Of a stretch of DNA of 28,200 nucleotides, positions 1 through 7,421 are shown piece by piece; position 1 is the stretch's first letter, and each line of letters begins with the position of its first letter. The notes beneath the pieces are model-generated. The model was not told where the DNA came from and made no database searches. It saw only the letters and a program-made list of their open reading frames with translations. Source of the DNA: an uncultured Megamonas sp. (lineage in GTDB: Bacteria; Bacillota; Negativicutes; Selenomonadales; Selenomonadaceae). Where the stretch lies: NCBI GenBank assembly GCA_900554895.1, contig USIX01000009.1:1-28200 (forward strand), read 5' to 3'. The position numbers and the translations under genes were made by a program.

Positions 1-187
1 AGTGCTGCCAATCGGCGGGCTGAAAGAAAAATCGCTGGCAGCTTACCGTGAAGGTATTTATACTGTAATCATGCCGAAGGAAAATGAACGAGATATTGAT
101 GAAATTTCCAAAGAAGTGAAAGATAAAATGACGTTCATTCCTGTTAAAAGTATGGATGAAGTTTTAAAAATCGCATTGGTGGATTAA
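1..187 (+). CDS. lon: ATP-dependent protease Lon, C-terminal end (partial)
   Basis: This is the last 61 or so residues of Lon, the ATP-dependent serine protease that degrades misfolded and regulatory proteins in the cytoplasm. The segment PIGGLKEKSLAAYREGI matches the stretch of the Lon proteolytic domain that carries the catalytic lysine of the Ser-Lys dyad (the K of GGLKEK, equivalent to E. coli K722). The catalytic serine and the ATPase domain lie upstream of the window. The TAA stop abuts the ATG of the next gene with no gap, so the two are almost certainly co-transcribed. The lon-engB order is common in Bacillota. The identification is secure; only the 5' part is missing. Confidence 0.95.
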   Translation, partial: VLPIGGLKEKSLAAYREGIYTVIMPKENERDIDEISKEVKDKMTFIPVKSMDEVLKIALVD

Positions 188-820
188 ATGATGCAAATAC
201 AGGATAAAATAAATATAATAAGAGCTAAATATATAGCATCCGCCGTGAAGAAAGCGCAGTATCCGACGGAAAAACGGAAGGAAATAGCTTTTATCGGCCG
301 TTCAAATGTCGGGAAATCCTCGCTTATAAATTCACTGACACGTGTACATAATCTGGCACGTGTCAGCGGACAGCCGGGCAAGACGCAGACGATTAATTTT
401 TTTGAGCTTACAGCACGTATAATTGAAACGGGTGAAGACAGGCTGTTTCATCTGGTGGATTTACCGGGGTACGGCTATGCGAAAACGGCGCAGACGAACC
501 GCAAGCAGTGGGCAAAATTCATCGAGGAGTATTTTCTGCATTCCGAGCAGTTGCAGTTTGTCTGCCAGCTTATTGATATTCGTCATGCACCGATGAAATC
601 GGATGTGGAAATGTTTGACTGGCTCGTTAAAAACAATGTGCCGGTCTTAATCATCGCCACGAAGGCCGATAAAATCAGCCGCGGCGCAGTAGCAAAACAG
701 ATTGCGCAGATAAAAAAGACGCTCGGCGTGAAGGAAATAGACATTCTGCCATATTCTTCCGTGAAAAATTCAGGCAGAAGCGAACTGTTGGAAGTAATAT
801 ATGATGGTTTATTGAAGTAA
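188..820 (+). CDS. engB: Ribosome biogenesis GTP-binding protein EngB (YsxC/YihA)
   Basis: The 210-residue product is a small TRAFAC-class GTPase needed for late assembly of the 50S subunit. All G motifs are visible: G1 GRSNVGKSS (residues 37-45), the PGKTQTINFF switch segment (G2), G3 DLPGYGYA, G4 TKADK, and a G5-like SSVK near the C-terminus. Length is normal for the family. Translation starts at the ATG touching the lon stop; a second ATG follows immediately and cannot be told apart. A strong terminator lies directly downstream, so lon-engB ends here as a transcription unit. Confidence 0.96.
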   Translation: MMQIQDKINIIRAKYIASAVKKAQYPTEKRKEIAFIGRSNVGKSSLINSLTRVHNLARVSGQPGKTQTINFFELTARIIETGEDRLFHLVDLPGYGYAKTAQTNRKQWAKFIEEYFLHSEQLQFVCQLIDIRHAPMKSDVEMFDWLVKNNVPVLIIATKADKISRGAVAKQIAQIKKTLGVKEIDILPYSSVKNSGRSELLEVIYDGLLK

Positions 821-823
821 AAG

Positions 824-862
824 AAGCTGTTACTTTATTTATATAGAGTAACAGCTTTTTTT
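824..862 (+). terminator. Rho-independent terminator after engB
   Basis: The arms AAGCTGTTACT (824-834) and AGTAACAGCTT (847-857) form a perfect 11-bp stem followed by a T run. It closes the lon-engB unit. Confidence 0.9.
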
Positions 863-893
863 ATAAATAAAAGTGAAGCCCGTTCATAATTGC

Positions 894-923
894 TTGACTG
901 TATAATTGATAATTTGCTACAAT
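894..923 (+). promoter_or_regulatory. Sigma-70-type promoter of ahbA
   Basis: TTGACT (894-899) and TACAAT (918-923) are separated by 18 bases, upstream of an SD-like TGAGG (945-949). Transcription would begin near 930. This rules out the longer TTG-initiated reading frame from 890 and supports the ATG at 959. Confidence 0.7.
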
Positions 924-958
924 TAAAATCAGATATTTTAATAAATGAGGATTATATT

Positions 959-1411
959 ATGCTGACAACTTTTGATAAATCACTGCTGAATTTAATTCAG
1001 CGCAATCTGCCGATTACAGAGCGTCCATTTCTGGAACTGGCAAATATACTGGAAACTACAGAAGAGCATGTAATAGAGCGGCTGCGTTATTTAAAAGAAC
1101 ACGGTTATATCAGACGTATCGGGCCTTTTTTTGATTCAGGCAAACTGGAATATAAAGGAACATTGGTAGCTCTGAAAGTGCAGGAAGGTTATATGCAGCA
1201 GGTAGCCGAGTTCATCAATAAATATCCGGGAGCTACGCACAATTACCAGCGCGAAGGAGAATATAACTTATGGTTTACGCTTTTGACGCACAGTGAAGAA
1301 AAACGTAAACAGATTTTGGATGAAATAAAGGCGCAAAAGGGCGTGGAAAAGCTTATGAACCTTGTGTCAAATAAAAAATATAAAATCAATGTGCAGTTTA
1401 AATTGAAATAA
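959..1411 (+). CDS. ahbA: Siroheme decarboxylase subunit AhbA (Lrp/AsnC-like fold)
   Basis: The 150-residue protein has an N-terminal winged-helix segment and a C-terminal Lrp/AsnC-like alpha-beta domain, as in the AhbA/AhbB/NirDLGH family. That family removes acetate side chains of siroheme to give 12,18-didecarboxysiroheme in the siroheme-dependent haem route. Supporting motifs are the GYIRRIGPFFDS turn (RR at 52-53) and PGATHNYQREGEYNLWFTLL, with the family His at 94. The start was placed at the ATG preceded by TGAGG and the promoter. It is followed after 14 bases by its paralog, and the two are expected to form a heterodimer. Plain DNA-binding Lrp is the alternative, but the tandem pair and these motifs favour the enzyme. 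Confidence 0.85.
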   Translation: MLTTFDKSLLNLIQRNLPITERPFLELANILETTEEHVIERLRYLKEHGYIRRIGPFFDSGKLEYKGTLVALKVQEGYMQQVAEFINKYPGATHNYQREGEYNLWFTLLTHSEEKRKQILDEIKAQKGVEKLMNLVSNKKYKINVQFKLK

Positions 1412-1425
1412 TAATGGAGCGGAAT

Positions 1426-1905
1426 ATGGATTTATTGGATAAACAGATTATCAGAATTATGCAGGATGAATTCCCGTTGGTAAAAGAGCCGTATAAGGAA
1501 TTTGCCGAAAAACTTAATATTTCCGAGCAGGAATTATTAAAACGCCTGCGAATTTATAAACAGGAAGGCAAAATCCGCAAAATGGGTGCAGTGCTGCGTC
1601 ATGTGGAAGCCGGTTTCAAGGCAAATGCACTTTGTGCATGGGTCGTGCCTGCCGGTGAAATTGACGAGATAGCGCAAAAATTGGCTGCTTGTCCAGCTAT
1701 TTCCCACTGCTACGACAGAAACACTACACCTGACTGGCCGTACAATATTTATACGATGATACATGCGCATACGCGTGAGGAATGTGAGATAATAGCACAT
1801 AAACTGGCGCAGGAGAATAATCTTTCGCAATATACAATGCTTTATTCGGTTAAGGAATGGAAGAAAACAAGTATGCGTTATTTTGATGAAGCGGAAGATG
1901 AATGA
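1426..1905 (+). CDS. ahbB: Siroheme decarboxylase subunit AhbB
   Basis: This 159-residue paralog of AhbA carries the characteristic IRKMGAVLRHVEAGF stretch (G54 onward), a downstream NALCAWVVP strand, and SHCYDRNTTPDWPYNIYTMI with the family His at 94. These match the AhbB/NirD-like half of siroheme decarboxylase. The ATG at 1426 is preferred over the in-frame ATG at 1414 because GGAGCGG lies 6 bases before it. The downstream ahbC/ahbD radical-SAM genes that would complete haem synthesis are not in the window. The next gene, an aminotransferase, starts 25 bases after the stop and is probably in the same operon, although a link to haem synthesis is not established. Confidence 0.85.
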   Translation: MDLLDKQIIRIMQDEFPLVKEPYKEFAEKLNISEQELLKRLRIYKQEGKIRKMGAVLRHVEAGFKANALCAWVVPAGEIDEIAQKLAACPAISHCYDRNTTPDWPYNIYTMIHAHTREECEIIAHKLAQENNLSQYTMLYSVKEWKKTSMRYFDEAEDE

Positions 1906-1930
1906 AGATACAATATGGAAGGTGAATAAA

Positions 1931-3121
1931 ATGATTTCTGAAAAAATGTATGAACTTGGTACTAAAAAGTCCACAATTCGTACTATTTTTGAATACGGGC
2001 GCAAACGCGCCTTGGAAGTTGGCGAGGAAAATATTTACGATTACAGTCTGGGCAATCCGAATGTTCCGGCACCGGATTTTATCCGTCAGGCAATCGTGGA
2101 TATTTTAAACGAAATGGACCCGTGTGATGTGCATGGCTACACCGTTGCGCCGGGTAATCCGCAGGTGCGGGAAGTTCTGGCAAAAGATATAAACAGCCGT
2201 TTCGGTACGCATTTTACGGGAAAAAATCTTTTTATTACCGGCGGGGCGGCGGGAGCAATCACTATTGCTTTTAAGGCTCTGAGCGAACCGGGCGATGAAT
2301 TTATCACTTTTGCACCGTATTTTCCGGAATATAAATGTTTTGTAGAGTCGGTTGGGGCTGAACTTAAAGTCGTTCCGGCGAAAATAGACGATTTTCAAAT
2401 TCAGTTCGATGAATTTGAGAAAATGATAACATCACATACGAAAGCTGTTATCATCAATTCGCCGAACAATCCGAGCGGCGTTGTCTACAGTGAAGCCACA
2501 ATTAAACAGCTGGCAGAAATTTTAAATATGAAGTCGAACGAATACGGACATCCTATTTTCCTTATTTCAGATGAACCGTACCGTGAAATCGTTTATGACG
2601 GTGCAGTTGTACCGTACATACCGAATTATTATGCAAATTCGATTGTGTGCTATTCATACAGCAAATCTTTTTCACTTCCGGGTGAACGTATCGGTTATAT
2701 TGTAGTACCGGATGAAGTGGCGGATTTCGGCAAAGTTTACGGAGCAGTTGCAGGGGCTGCGCGCGTGCTTACGCATGTAAATGCTCCGTCACTGTTCCAG
2801 CTTGTGATTGCCCGTTGTGCGGGCAAACCGTCCAATATCGCGCCGTATGAGGAAAACCGCAATCTTTTATATAACGGATTGATTGAAGCAGGTTTCAAAT
2901 GCGTAAAACCGCAGGGGGCTTTTTATCTGTTCCCGCAGTCTTTGGAAGCAGATGATTATGCTTTCTGCAAAAAGGCGCAGGAATACGATTTGCTGCTCGT
3001 TCCGGGAACGGACTTCGGCTGCCCGGGTCATTTCAGAGCTTCATACTGCATTAAACGGGAAACAATCGAAAAATCACTGCCGGTATTTAAAAAATTGGCG
3101 CAGGAATATAAAAATAAATAA
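1931..3121 (+). CDS. PLP-dependent class I/II aminotransferase
   Basis: The 396-residue protein has the fold-type I aminotransferase motifs in order: SLGNPNVPAP near the N-terminus, the cofactor-contacting GGAAGAI loop, NSPNNPSGVVY, ISDEPYREI with the PLP-pyridine Asp, and YSYSKSFSLPGERIGY with the Schiff-base lysine K245. The C-terminal FRASYCI holds the substrate-carboxylate arginine. It belongs with the aspartate/aromatic aminotransferase superfamily, but the amino-acid substrate cannot be read from the sequence. The ATG at 1931 follows AAGGTG by 7 bases; an upstream in-frame ATG at 1883 would overlap ahbB and has no SD. Confidence 0.9.
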   Translation: MISEKMYELGTKKSTIRTIFEYGRKRALEVGEENIYDYSLGNPNVPAPDFIRQAIVDILNEMDPCDVHGYTVAPGNPQVREVLAKDINSRFGTHFTGKNLFITGGAAGAITIAFKALSEPGDEFITFAPYFPEYKCFVESVGAELKVVPAKIDDFQIQFDEFEKMITSHTKAVIINSPNNPSGVVYSEATIKQLAEILNMKSNEYGHPIFLISDEPYREIVYDGAVVPYIPNYYANSIVCYSYSKSFSLPGERIGYIVVPDEVADFGKVYGAVAGAARVLTHVNAPSLFQLVIARCAGKPSNIAPYEENRNLLYNGLIEAGFKCVKPQGAFYLFPQSLEADDYAFCKKAQEYDLLLVPGTDFGCPGHFRASYCIKRETIEKSLPVFKKLAQEYKNK

Positions 3122-3188
3122 ATATTTCTCCATCAGCTTATCTGGCATATAAAATCGGGGGATTTTAGAATTAGATGAGGTGATTGGA

Positions 3189-3956
3189 ATGTCATTTATG
3201 GACAAATTTTATCTGACAGGCAAAAAAGCAATCGTAACGGGCGGCGCCAAAGGACTGGGACTGGGCATGACGCAGGCACTTTGTGAAGCAGGAGCAGATG
3301 TCGTCATAATTTCCTCCAGCGATAGTGCTAAAGAAAAAGCACAGCAGCTTTGCGAGCAGGGTTTTGACGTTTACGGTATTAAGGTGGATTTAGCGAAACG
3401 CGAAAGCGTGCAGGCGGCATTTGAGGAAGCATTAAATCATTTCGGCGGCAGACTGGATATTCTCGTAAACAATTCAGGCATGATACGTCGTCATAAATCG
3501 GAAGAATATCCGCTCAGTGATTGGGATATGGTCATAAATTTGAATTTGAATACCGTATTTCAGCTATGCCAGCTTGCTGGAAAAGTCATGCTGAAACAGG
3601 GCAGCGGCAAAATCATAAATATTGCCTCCATGCTCAGTTTTTTCGGCGGTTATACCGTGCCTGCCTATTCTGCCAGCAAAGGCGGCGTGGCACAGCTCAC
3701 GAAAGCTTTAGCCAATGAGTGGTCAAGTAAAAATGTACAGGTAAACGCTATAGCACCGGGTTATATGGCGACAGAAATCAATCAGGCACTGCTGGATGAT
3801 GCGGGCAGAAGTCATGAAATTTTAAGCCGCATACCGGCAGGCCGCTGGGGTACTCCGGAAGATATGATGGGAATAGTCGTGTTTCTCGCGTCGAATGCCT
3901 CCAACTATGTGAACGGAGCAGTCATTCCGGTGGACGGCGCATATCTGGCAAGATAA
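3189..3956 (+). CDS. kduD: KduD-type short-chain dehydrogenase (2-dehydro-3-deoxy-D-gluconate 5-dehydrogenase-like)
   Basis: This is a 255-residue classical SDR. The nucleotide-binding TGGAKGLG motif sits at residues 17-24, the NNSG segment is followed by MIRR, the catalytic serine is S147 in IASM, and the Y160-x3-K164 pair lies in YSASK. The NNxGxIRR and ASMLSFxGG stretches are typical of KduD, which oxidises or reduces ketodeoxygluconate-type intermediates of uronate and pectin breakdown. No other uronate gene is nearby, so the exact substrate is inferred. The ATG at 3189 follows GAGG by 8 bases. A terminator lies immediately downstream and marks the edge of the defence island. Confidence 0.8.
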   Translation: MSFMDKFYLTGKKAIVTGGAKGLGLGMTQALCEAGADVVIISSSDSAKEKAQQLCEQGFDVYGIKVDLAKRESVQAAFEEALNHFGGRLDILVNNSGMIRRHKSEEYPLSDWDMVINLNLNTVFQLCQLAGKVMLKQGSGKIINIASMLSFFGGYTVPAYSASKGGVAQLTKALANEWSSKNVQVNAIAPGYMATEINQALLDDAGRSHEILSRIPAGRWGTPEDMMGIVVFLASNASNYVNGAVIPVDGAYLAR

Positions 3957-3970
3957 AATATTAGATTTCA

Positions 3971-3996
3971 GGTAGACAAAATGTCTACCTTTTTTA
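3971..3996 (+). terminator. Rho-independent terminator after the SDR gene
   Basis: The inverted arms GGTAGAC (3971-3977) and GTCTACC (3983-3989) are followed by seven T. The defence-gene block begins just beyond it. Confidence 0.85.
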
Positions 3997-4071
3997 TTAG
4001 CTTTTCTTATAATAACCTTAGTTATACAGTTTTGTATTATACTGAAAACAAAAAGGTATAAGATAAGTATT

Positions 4072-4803
4072 ATGGAAAATGAATTAAAAAATTTTGAATT
4101 GGAAACAACATCTGTATGGTCTTTTCCGAACCGGGGAAACTGGTGTACTCATTACGGCGATTATCCGGGAAACTGGTCGCCGTATGTGCCGAGAAATTTA
4201 ATATTGAAATATACAAATGAAAATGAATGGGTTCTGGATCAATTCATGGGCAGCGGTACGACTTTGATTGAAGCAAAGTTATTGAATCGGAATATAATCG
4301 GCACGGATATAAATCCTAAAGCATATGATATCACTAAAAACAGATTGTCATTTGCCTGCCAAAACAATCCGCATATTCATATACGGGTGAATGACGCGCA
4401 GGATTTGTCGTTTATCAAAGAGAACAGCATTGCTTTGATTTGTACTCATCCTCCTTATGCCGATATTATCAGGTACAGTGAAAATATAAAAAATGATTTA
4501 TCACTTTTATCGCATGATTTATATCTTAAAGCAATGGTAAAAGTAGCAAAAGAATCGTATCGTGTCTTAAAAAACAATCGTATTTGTGCTATTATGATAG
4601 CTGATATAAGGAAAAACAGGATTTTTACACCGTTAGGTCATCAGATTGCAAGTATATTTTTAAATACAGGTTTTATATTGAAAGATATTATTATTAAAGA
4701 ACAACATAATTGTAAATCATTAATAGAATGGACAAAAAGAAAACATGAATGTTATTTGATAAAACATGAATATATCTTTATATTCCAGAAAGAAAGAAGA
4801 TGA
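4072..4803 (+). CDS. Circularly permuted N4/N6 DNA methyltransferase of a GATC restriction-modification operon
   Basis: The 243-residue protein is a SAM-dependent DNA methylase in which motif I (D56-QFMGSGTT) comes before the catalytic-loop motif IV, read here as H126-P-P-Y129 (THPPYADI) rather than D/N/S-P-P-Y/W. The N-terminal WSFPNRGNW...GNWSPYVPRNLILKYT block resembles the region preceding motif I in beta-class enzymes, so the domain looks permuted. It ends one base before the Dam-family gene and lies in the same operon as a DpnII nuclease. In the classical DpnII system a second methylase (DpnA) protects single-stranded DNA; this protein may fill that role from another lineage. GATC specificity is inferred from context. 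Confidence 0.75.
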   Translation: MENELKNFELETTSVWSFPNRGNWCTHYGDYPGNWSPYVPRNLILKYTNENEWVLDQFMGSGTTLIEAKLLNRNIIGTDINPKAYDITKNRLSFACQNNPHIHIRVNDAQDLSFIKENSIALICTHPPYADIIRYSENIKNDLSLLSHDLYLKAMVKVAKESYRVLKNNRICAIMIADIRKNRIFTPLGHQIASIFLNTGFILKDIIIKEQHNCKSLIEWTKRKHECYLIKHEYIFIFQKERR

Positions 4804-4804
4804 T

Positions 4805-5638
4805 ATGGTTTTGACGGATAAAAATATAGCTCCGTTCGTGAAATGGGCAGGCGGTAAAAGACAGCTTCTGCCGTATATTCAGGAATTAATGCCTAAAAAA
4901 TATCAAAAATACTACGAACCGTTTATAGGCGGCGGTGCGGTACTGTTTTGTTTTACGCCGCATAATGCCGTTATAAACGATATTAATAAAGCACTTATCA
5001 ACACATATAATCAGATAAAATACAATGCACAGGGACTTATGCAGTATCTGATGAAAATAGATGAAAATATTCCGATTGAACATAAATTGTATTATTATAA
5101 ACAACGTGAACAGTTCAATGATAAGATGATGAAGGAAGAATACGATCTGGAACTGGCGGCTTTATTCATTTATTTGAACAAGCATTGTTTTAATGGTCTT
5201 TATCGGGTAAATAGCAAAGGATTATTCAATGTGCCGTTCAATAACAGCAGTGTAAAATCCTTTAATGCGGAAAATATTCTGTCTGTATCAAAATATCTGC
5301 AAAAAGTCGAGATACTGGAAGGCGATTTTGAATTTGCCTGTCGCAGTGCCGGTAAAAATGATTTTGTGTTTTTTGACAGTCCGTATGCACCGCTAAATGA
5401 TAATTCGTTTGAAGCCTATACAAAAGAAGGATTTGATGTGCAGAGCCATAAACGGCTGGCTAAACTATTTGCCGAGCTGACAAAGCGCGGCTGTTACTGT
5501 ATGCTGACAAATCATAATACGGAGTTTATAGAAAATCTGTATCGGGATTATACCAGAAAAGTAATAAAAGTACGCAGATACATTAATTCAGACGCCAACA
5601 ACCGCAAGGGTGAAGAAGTGATTATTACAAATTATTAG
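4805..5638 (+). CDS. dpnM: Dam/DpnM-family adenine DNA methyltransferase (GATC)
   Basis: The 277-residue protein has the alpha-class Dam architecture: motif X FVKWAGGKRQLLPYI at the N-terminus, motif I YYEPFIGGGAVLF, then a central recognition region (FNGLYRVNSKGLFNVPF) and motif IV. DpnM and Dam methylate adenine N6 in double-stranded GATC. Motif IV is D191-S-P-Y194 rather than the usual DPPY. The ATG at 4805 gives a family-normal length and a one-base gap to the previous gene; an upstream in-frame start at 4766 would add an unrelated tail. One of only two GATC sites in this operon lies inside the gene (5144-5147). Confidence 0.9.
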   Translation: MVLTDKNIAPFVKWAGGKRQLLPYIQELMPKKYQKYYEPFIGGGAVLFCFTPHNAVINDINKALINTYNQIKYNAQGLMQYLMKIDENIPIEHKLYYYKQREQFNDKMMKEEYDLELAALFIYLNKHCFNGLYRVNSKGLFNVPFNNSSVKSFNAENILSVSKYLQKVEILEGDFEFACRSAGKNDFVFFDSPYAPLNDNSFEAYTKEGFDVQSHKRLAKLFAELTKRGCYCMLTNHNTEFIENLYRDYTRKVIKVRRYINSDANNRKGEEVIITNY

Positions 5639-5651
5639 TAAGGATTTTATT

Positions 5652-6536
5652 ATGAATAAACGAAATTTTGATATTTGGCTGGGGACAATGAAAGACTCCA
5701 TAGCCACATGGAATTACTATACGGATTTTGCAAAAGTATATAAGAATGCAGATGAAATAAAAACGGAATTATATATTTTAAACAGTTTAATAAAGAGCAA
5801 AGATATACAAAGCGACTTTAAAAAATTATTGGAAATATATCCGCAAATATTAAAAGCCATCCCGATATTGATAGCTAAACGGGAAAAGAATATTATTATT
5901 AATGATGCAACGCAAAAGTATTATTATAATTTTGAGAAACGAAATTATTCCGTTGATGATTATGTTTTATTTATGGAAAAAACAGGTCTATTCGATTTAC
6001 TGACTGACCATTTGATTTCCAATTTATATGATTATGTATTAGGCGTGGAAACGGGACTTGATACAAATGCCAGAAAAAATAGAACCGGCACGGCTATGGA
6101 GGATTTAGTGGAAAGTTATATTATAAAAGCGGGATTTGTCCATGGAGCAAATTATTTTAGGCAGATGACAAAATCTAAAATAGAGCAGAATTTCAATATA
6201 GATTTATCAAATATACATGTGGAAGAAATTTTTAAAACAAAGGGTAGTTCTTCGGAAAAACGATTTGATTTTGTTATTGTTGCCAAAGCAAAGATTTATT
6301 TGATAGAAACAAATTTTTATTCAACAAGCGGTTCTAAATTAAATGAAACAGCGAGAAGTTATAAAGAATTGGCAATGGAATTTAAAAATTCACCTCAAAT
6401 AGAATTTATCTGGATTACAGACGGAAAGGGCTGGCATAAAACAAAGAGAAATCTTAAGGAAACATTTGATATTTTGCCGGATTTGTATAATATAAATGAC
6501 CTTGATAATGATATTCTGGAAAAGATAATAATGTAA
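5652..6536 (+). CDS. dpnII: DpnII-family type II restriction endonuclease (GATC)
   Basis: The 294-residue protein matches the DpnII/MboI nuclease family, which cuts unmethylated GATC. Recognisable blocks are GLDTNARKNRTGTAMEDLVE in the middle and the family active-site region: RFDFVI with D206, then YLIETNFYSTSGSKLNE with E219-T-N221 and K229. The ETN form of the PD-(D/E)xK core is usual for this family. It starts 13 bases after the methylase and ends just before a terminator shared with the convergent macrodomain gene. No frame damage is visible, so the system looks intact, in line with the absence of GATC in the flanking chromosome. Confidence 0.92.
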   Translation: MNKRNFDIWLGTMKDSIATWNYYTDFAKVYKNADEIKTELYILNSLIKSKDIQSDFKKLLEIYPQILKAIPILIAKREKNIIINDATQKYYYNFEKRNYSVDDYVLFMEKTGLFDLLTDHLISNLYDYVLGVETGLDTNARKNRTGTAMEDLVESYIIKAGFVHGANYFRQMTKSKIEQNFNIDLSNIHVEEIFKTKGSSSEKRFDFVIVAKAKIYLIETNFYSTSGSKLNETARSYKELAMEFKNSPQIEFIWITDGKGWHKTKRNLKETFDILPDLYNINDLDNDILEKIIM

Positions 6537-6547
6537 AAAATAAAAAG

Positions 6548-6585
6548 ACGGATATCACAGTTTTAAGTGTAATATCCGTTTTTTT
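6548..6585. terminator. Terminator between the endonuclease and the convergent macrodomain gene
   Basis: ACGGATAT (6548-6555) pairs with ATATCCGT (6572-6579) and is followed by a T run on the + strand. Runs of A on the left let it work for the minus-strand macrodomain gene too. Confidence 0.75.
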
Positions 6586-6587
6586 GT

Positions 6588-7109
6588 TTATGCGGTGATA
6601 TTTAATTTTTCGGCAAGTGTAAGGTATGTGTCATATGTTCTTTTATCAAAGCAGGAAAATATTATTTCGATATTATAATCTGTATTTGTTTTTAGCCAAT
6701 TATCGACAGTGGATAAAGCGATTTTTGTGGCTTCATTCAGCGGATAATGGTAAACGCCGGTGGAAATTGCCGGAAAAGCTATGGAATGAATATCATGCTT
6801 TTTGGCTAAATCAAGTGAATTTCTGTATCAGTCGGCGAGTTTTACCGCATCGCTGTCTTTGCCGGAGTAAATCGGACCTACCGTATGAATGACGTATTTT
6901 GCTTTGAGTTTGTAGCCTTTGGTGATTTTTGCTTCACCTGTATTGCAGCCGCCGAGAGTGCGGCATTCAGCGAGTAGCTCGCGCCCTGCTGCACGGTGGA
7001 TTGCCCCGTCCACGCCGCCTCCGCCGAGTAGCGTTTTGTTGGCGGCATTGACGATTGCATCGCAGTCCAGTCTGGTGATATCGCCTAAATCGAAACGAAT
7101 TTTATACAT
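6588..7109 (-). pseudogene. Macrodomain (ADP-ribose-binding) protein interrupted by one in-frame TGA
   Basis: Read straight through, this frame gives 173 codons, the normal length for a stand-alone macrodomain hydrolase of the YmdB/Appr-1-p type. Loop 1 is intact ([20 protein letters not shown]), and so is loop 2 (FPAISTGVYHYPLNEA). The only defect is a TGA at 6828-6830 (codon 94) where relatives usually have Cys in a D-C-Y-R-N-S-type helix. One base change from TGC or TGT explains it, with no frameshift elsewhere. The start at 7109 follows GGAAGG by about 7 bases. As drawn, it encodes a 93-residue fragment lacking loop 2. Recent inactivation is most likely; sequencing error or recoding cannot be excluded. 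Confidence 0.8.
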
Positions 7110-7139
7110 AAAAACACCTTCCATCTTTTAGAATGTATT

Positions 7140-7168
7140 TTGATTTTTTTTTCGCTATGTAGTATAAT
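7140..7168 (+). promoter_or_regulatory. Promoter of a putative antitoxin RNA
   Basis: TTGATT (7140-7145) and TATAAT (7163-7168) are 17 bases apart. They point toward the holin-like toxin gene on the opposite strand, and no ORF with an SD follows. Confidence 0.7.
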
Positions 7169-7174
7169 ATATGA

Positions 7175-7275
7175 CATAAAGAAGAGATATACTGATGTTG
7201 GTACCGTCAGCCCTCTTCTGCGATAATATGTGATTGAAAGAAGAGGCTGTCCGTTAAGACGGCTTCTTTTTTATT
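7175..7275 (+). ncRNA. Putative type I antitoxin RNA, convergent with the holin-like toxin mRNA
   Basis: A transcript of roughly 100 bases is predicted from the consensus promoter at 7140-7168 to the hairpin at 7237-7275, whose T run follows on the + strand. It overlaps the 3' part of the toxin mRNA, the layout known for TxpA/RatA and BsrG/SR4. Its 5' end (GAGATATACTGATGTTGG) resembles the 5' leader of the toxin mRNA in the same sense. Ends are predictions only. Confidence 0.55.
7237..7275. terminator. Terminator shared by toxin mRNA and antitoxin RNA
   Basis: GCTGTC (7246-7251) pairs with GACGGC (7258-7263), extended by AAGAA/TTCTT outside a small bulge. A T run follows on the + strand and a weaker pyrimidine run on the minus strand. 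Confidence 0.65.
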
Positions 7276-7280
7276 TCAGA

Positions 7281-7364
7281 TTAATTTTTCTTGAAATAAA
7301 GAAGAATGGTGAAAATGAGCATGGTTACGTTTATTATCAAAGATAAAATTTCATAATCCGTCAT
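7281..7364 (-). CDS. Putative holin-like type I toxin (27 aa)
   Basis: The 27-residue peptide begins MTDYEILSLIINVTML, has one hydrophobic helix and ends in Lys-Lys-Asn. This is the pattern of the Hol_Tox family of small membrane toxins of Bacillota. A very strong SD (GGGAGGTGG) lies 5 bases upstream of the ATG. The leader contains CCTCC (minus sense, 7387-7383) that can pair with this SD (GGAGG, 7376-7372), a translation-masking hairpin usual for type I toxin mRNAs. An extended -10 lies at 7432-7422. The peptide would insert in the cytoplasmic membrane when unrepressed. Toxicity is inferred from family resemblance. Confidence 0.75.
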   Translation of the reverse strand: MTDYEILSLIINVTMLIFTILLYFKKN

Positions 7365-7371
7365 AATACCA

Positions 7372-7387
7372 CCTCCCTGAACAGGAG
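7372..7387 (-). promoter_or_regulatory. SD-sequestering hairpin in the toxin leader
   Basis: On the minus strand CCTCC, loop TGTTCA, GGGAGG fold so that the toxin SD is buried. A second small palindrome (CCGATGTGTCGG) precedes it in the leader. Confidence 0.6.
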
Positions 7388-7421
7388 GAACCGACACATC
7401 GGTAATATCTCTCTAAATCTA

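Noticed and set aside
890..958. N-terminal extension of ahbA from a TTG start
   Set aside because: It overlaps a good promoter (894-923), has no SD, and the family starts at the ATG at 959.
1537..2004. Long minus-strand frame opposite ahbB and the aminotransferase
   Set aside because: No SD or recognisable family; it is the antisense shadow of two well-supported genes.
3122..3188. Terminator between the aminotransferase and SDR genes
   Set aside because: Only a 6-bp AAAATC/GATTTT hairpin without a T run is present, so the two genes may be co-transcribed.
6828..6830. Selenocysteine codon in the macrodomain gene
   Set aside because: No convincing SECIS-like hairpin follows the TGA, and no selenoprotein of this family is known to me. 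A nonsense change is simpler.
6626..6892. 88-codon plus-strand frame opposite the macrodomain gene
   Set aside because: The minus strand carries clear macrodomain motifs across the same bases; the plus frame shows none.
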